Shown here: positions 63,201 to 64,000 of the stretch, in pieces
Layout of the letters: the number at the start of each line of letters is the position of its first letter
Position numbering within the stretch: the first letter of the stretch is position 1
DNA from: Bacteroidetes bacterium UBA6161
Lineage (GTDB): Bacteria > Bacteroidota > Bacteroidia > NS11-12g > UBA955
DNA: 64,000 bases
NCBI GenBank assembly: GCA_002422315.1
Contig: DIUJ01000068.1
Coordinates: forward strand, 46,344 to 110,343
Direction of reading: 5' to 3'
Translations under genes and position numbers: made by a program
Notes under the pieces: generated by a model
Seen by the model: only the letters and a program-made list of their open reading frames with translations
What the model was told of the DNA's origin: nothing
The model's database searches: none

Positions 63201-63934
63201 ACAGTTACATTTCCCATACCGCTGTTAGAAATTACCCAAGTATTGCCTCCATCCACACTTTTATATACCCCAAAACCTAATGCATCGCTAGCGTCTCTAT
63301 CTCCAGAGCCAAAATACATGGTATCGGGATGGTTTGGGTTGAGTGCAATACTAGAAACCCCTAAGGTAGCAAGAGAGTCGCGGTACACTTGCCATGTATT
63401 TCCTGCATCGTGTGTTTTCCAGAAACCCCCAGCACAAGCACCCACATAAAAGGTATTGGTATCGGTGGGGTGTAATGCTACTGCATTGAGTCTGCCCATT
63501 CCATTCATTTGGCCAGTATTGTTTTTGGGTAAAAATACAGGTCCCAATTCTTTCCAGTTCCCCTGAGTAAAGCATGGAGCACCACTCAAAAGACCCAAGC
63601 CATTGGAACTATTTTGTTCTATTATTTTCTGGTAATCTTCTATTTGTTTGTACTCATTTGGGAAGTTTCCTTGCTCATCAACTATCTGCTGTGCCATCCA
63701 TTCCCATCTTTTAAACTGTTTCCAACCCGAGCCTTTTTCAATTTCTCTATTTTCCCAATATGTATTAAAAGCACTTTGGGTTCTATAAAAATTAATGCTT
63801 CGGTCCTGCATCATTTCTATCCAAAAAGGATAATTTGCAGTATCTTTTGCTTGTATATTCTGGCTTTTTATCTTAGATGGCAATAGTAGAGTAAGCATTG
63901 CCAACAGGGCAGGAGAGAGTAGTTTTATTCTCAT
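57221..63934 (-). CDS. Giant multidomain secreted protein with BNR propeller, GEVED, PKD-like repeats and T9SS type A domain
   Basis: 2237 residues from the ATG giving 'MRIKLLSPALLAMLTLLLPS', a good signal peptide; the longer frame adds 10 non-signal residues. Order: helical pro-like region (~30-110); a sortilin/BNR-type beta-propeller with many 'STDNGINWTQI'/'DAGNTWQVY'-like blades (~140-800); a PKD-like segment; a GEVED domain (~900-1060: 'VFIDLNNDGSF', 'YGQSEDYTVYI'); two PKD/Ig-like domains; eight 91-residue repeats (~1199-1926); further PKD-like domains; T9SS type A end ('NPSSNFITIES ... GIYIIETTQNG'). A secreted adhesin-like or glycan-binding surface protein is plausible; the target is unknown. 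Confidence 0.88.
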   Translation of the reverse strand: MRIKLLSPALLAMLTLLLPSKIKSQNIQAKDTANYPFWIEMMQDRSINFYRTQSAFNTYWENREIEKGSGWKQFKRWEWMAQQIVDEQGNFPNEYKQIEDYQKIIEQNSSNGLGLLSGAPCFTQGNWKELGPVFLPKNNTGQMNGMGRLNAVALHPTDTNTFYVGACAGGFWKTHDAGNTWQVYRDSLATLGVSSIALNPNHPDTMYFGSGDRDASDALGFGVYKSVDGGNTWVISNSGMGNVTVGRLIVDPKNPNILLAATSNGIYRSTNAAATWTRVNTNTNFKDIAFMPNNNNVVYATRVGLFYKSTDNGINWTQISSGIPTTGVSRGVISVSTLDSTLVYFWLANGSVHQGFYLSRNGGTSFQLMSNTPNIHANSIDGSGTSGQAWYDKTMTVDPTNAGIIYCGGVNIFKSQDTGKTWAQAGYWVNQVHADHHDMVSCPITKRIFVANDGGLYFSRTKGTPWIPVKSGLAIAQIYKMGASRTQKDIIITGFQDNGTANYNNGWFTTRGGDGMDCAVDQEDPRYSYGEVYYGDIYRVFNVNSQGTIARNGYIAAGSDTINESGAWVTPFKLREGNSSTMYIGYKNIWRSTNVKSSPVTWKKISNNLGGVNNSDFHELENCIANSNILYASRSNNTFFRSDNINDVSPTFTTLTQPVSGLVRAIETDPKNENIVYISINNRVYKSLNKGGTWTTVNGTLPFNVLSILLDTSSAKKGLYVGTFGSGVWYTDSTLSTWKYFNNGIPPTSRVTDLEMYYDTAKDCNCNRIYASTYNRGTWYGNVYVDSLKKPIAKLEEYSKIIPCVNSVVQFKNNSCNIPSEFKWKFFSSGVEYTNGTDSTSESPFVKFQNVGNYSFYMLAANCQGADTLWGSVQVLDTLKPVCKTGLRNLGNFGIGIFEIQLAGKTIINGGTAQEGPYVDNTCQTTFVLEKGKNYPMYVRTGNSNDEQVKVFIDLNNDGSFNNSNEVVFDALRARTNHFDTFSIPFSAKSGVPLRMRVKSDFISVSTNACDSVSYGQSEDYTVYIPVDSVYTNFSVNKTSICAGNSVIFTDSTTHKIGSYVWNFGSGASPSSAFTPGPHVVTYSTPGYKNVTLSVNNEIKRKDSFVLVNVTPNVSITQSVSNTNICLNTGFSFSAVDSTQSGASFSWYKNNQIINDSTRNFYVRNNATVSDSGFYFLVANNSGCRDTSNSIILNIRPKPSVSFTVNDTAQCLSGNDFSFNRSSTIPNNTGNTSSIANNIWKFDNATVYGNTANIQHSFSTPKIYSIKLINSTNFGCSDSVSRNILVHPQPSVSFSVNDTAQCLSGNDFSFSRSTTIPNNTGNSSSIANNIWKFDNATVYGNTASIQHSFSTPKIYSVKLINSTNFGCSDSASRNILVHPQPSVSFTVNDTAQCLSGNDFSFSRSSTIPNNTGNSSSIANNIWKFDNATVYGNTANIQHSFSTPKIYSIKLINSTNFGCSDSASRNILVHPQPSVSFTVNDTAQCLSGNDFSFSRSTTIPNNTGNSSSIANNIWKFDNATVYGNTASIQHSFSTPKIYSVKLINSTNFGCSDSASRNILVHPQPSVSFTVNDTAQCLSGNDFSFSNSSTIPNNTGNTSSITNNIWKFDNATVYGNTDNIQHSFSTPKIYSVKLINSTNFGCSDSAIRSILVHPQPSVSFTVNDTAQCLSGNDFSFSRSSTIPNNTGNASSIANNIWKFDNATVYGNTANIQHSFSTPKIYSIKLINSTNLGCSDSASRNILVHPQPSVSFTVNDTAQCLSGNDFSFSRSTTITNNTGNSSTITNNIWKFDNATVYGNTASIQHSFSTPKIYSVKLINSTNFGCSDSASRNILVHPQPSVSFTVNDTAQCLSGNDFSFSRSSTIPNNTGNASSIANNIWKFDNATVYGNTASIQHSFSTPKIYSVKLINSTNFGCSDSASRNILVHPQPVFNVDYTDSVCLNDNALLTVNSADINTVFVWKYDGMNFTTKNLSIKAEQIGQMEIKLLANTQNNCSDSANYTIQTLALPMFSLGNDTSYCSNKTFNLTLKTGMPQNLHTWNTNEQTDTIVVTQAGMYSAEVKTSFGCSYTDSIQITELSAPVFDLGSDRFLNPDLPVNETISAGNGFAKYQWNTGDSSSFINVSDTGRYSVIVQNIDGCKESDTLFVKYWNKTTNINNVWLERNQIKVYPNPSSNFITIESNTDVIGKIRIYSNIGQIMYDNNIDTKLITIDNIDWASGIYIIETTQNGLVSRNRINIVR
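58155..60340 (-). repeat. Eight in-frame 273 bp tandem repeats within the giant secreted protein
   Basis: Each unit encodes 91 residues from 'QPSVSFTVNDTAQCLSGNDF' to 'SRNILVHP'. Units are nearly identical at DNA level (most differ by a few bases). Variant pairs alternate: units with 'TANIQ' and 'YSIKL' versus units with 'TASIQ' and 'YSVKL', suggesting amplification of two-unit blocks. The array length is likely variable between strains and hard to assemble with short reads. Confidence 0.92.
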
Positions 63935-64000
63935 ATTAACTACAAATGTATTCAAAAAATACAAATTTGCTTAATCCCAAAATACGCATTAGCGTATTTT

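Overview
The window is low-GC chromosomal DNA from a member of the Bacteroidota. Evidence for this is the set of large secreted proteins ending in type IX secretion (T9SS) type A and type B sorting domains, a lipoprotein with a Bacteroidota-style Cys signal, DUF349 and DUF4248 proteins, and a Bacteroidota-type tyrosine recombinase that lacks the usual first catalytic Arg. I cannot name the genus.

Layout. (1) 1-1911: the 3' end of a subtilase gene and a AAA ATPase gene meeting tail to tail, an IetS/IetA-like pair. (2) 2.2-15.9 kb: secreted-protein region. Two gene pairs, each a Gly-rich T9SS-A protein followed by a T9SS-B protein, are read leftward. Each pair is preceded by a nearly identical ~340 bp non-coding block carrying a double palindromic operator. 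Beside the second block lies an intact operon (small Cys-containing protein, 7-TM protein, histidine kinase, NarL-type regulator); beside the first only a decayed fragment of that kinase gene remains. (3) 15.9-17.4 kb: a WYL-type regulator and a HEPN-motif protein. (4) about 17.6-39.9 kb: an integrated virus-like element next to tRNA-Ser. A leftward, heavily overlapping gene train encodes membrane-anchored proteins, candidate jelly-roll-like capsid proteins, fibres, a GH73 lysin, a holin-like and a spanin-like protein, then a methyltransferase, a RadC/JAB protein, a very large SNF2-type helicase and a RadA-like ATPase. The right end carries a DUF4248 protein, a Dam-type methylase and the integrase. 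No terminase, portal, tail tube, sheath or tape-measure gene is recognisable, so a tailless, possibly membrane-containing virus is the best reading, but this is inference. A rightward two-gene cassette (NdpA-like nucleoid protein plus RelA/SpoT-domain protein) sits inside it and looks like defence or toxin cargo. (5) 40-54.9 kb: ordinary core genes (YihY, methyltransferase, DUF349 protein, HMG-CoA lyase, GatB, YqeY-like, phosphosulfolactate synthase, TPR protein, M1 peptidase, DnaK). (6) 54.9-64 kb: repeat-rich spacers, a lipoprotein, and a 2237-residue secreted protein with eight near-identical 91-residue repeats.

Most noteworthy: the tailless-virus-like element; a probable -1 frameshift that adds a membrane anchor to its lysin; a perfect 46 bp palindrome built from ATTGCCC repeats; the NdpA/RelA cassette; and the duplicated regulatory block whose non-coding part is far better conserved than the neighbouring genes.
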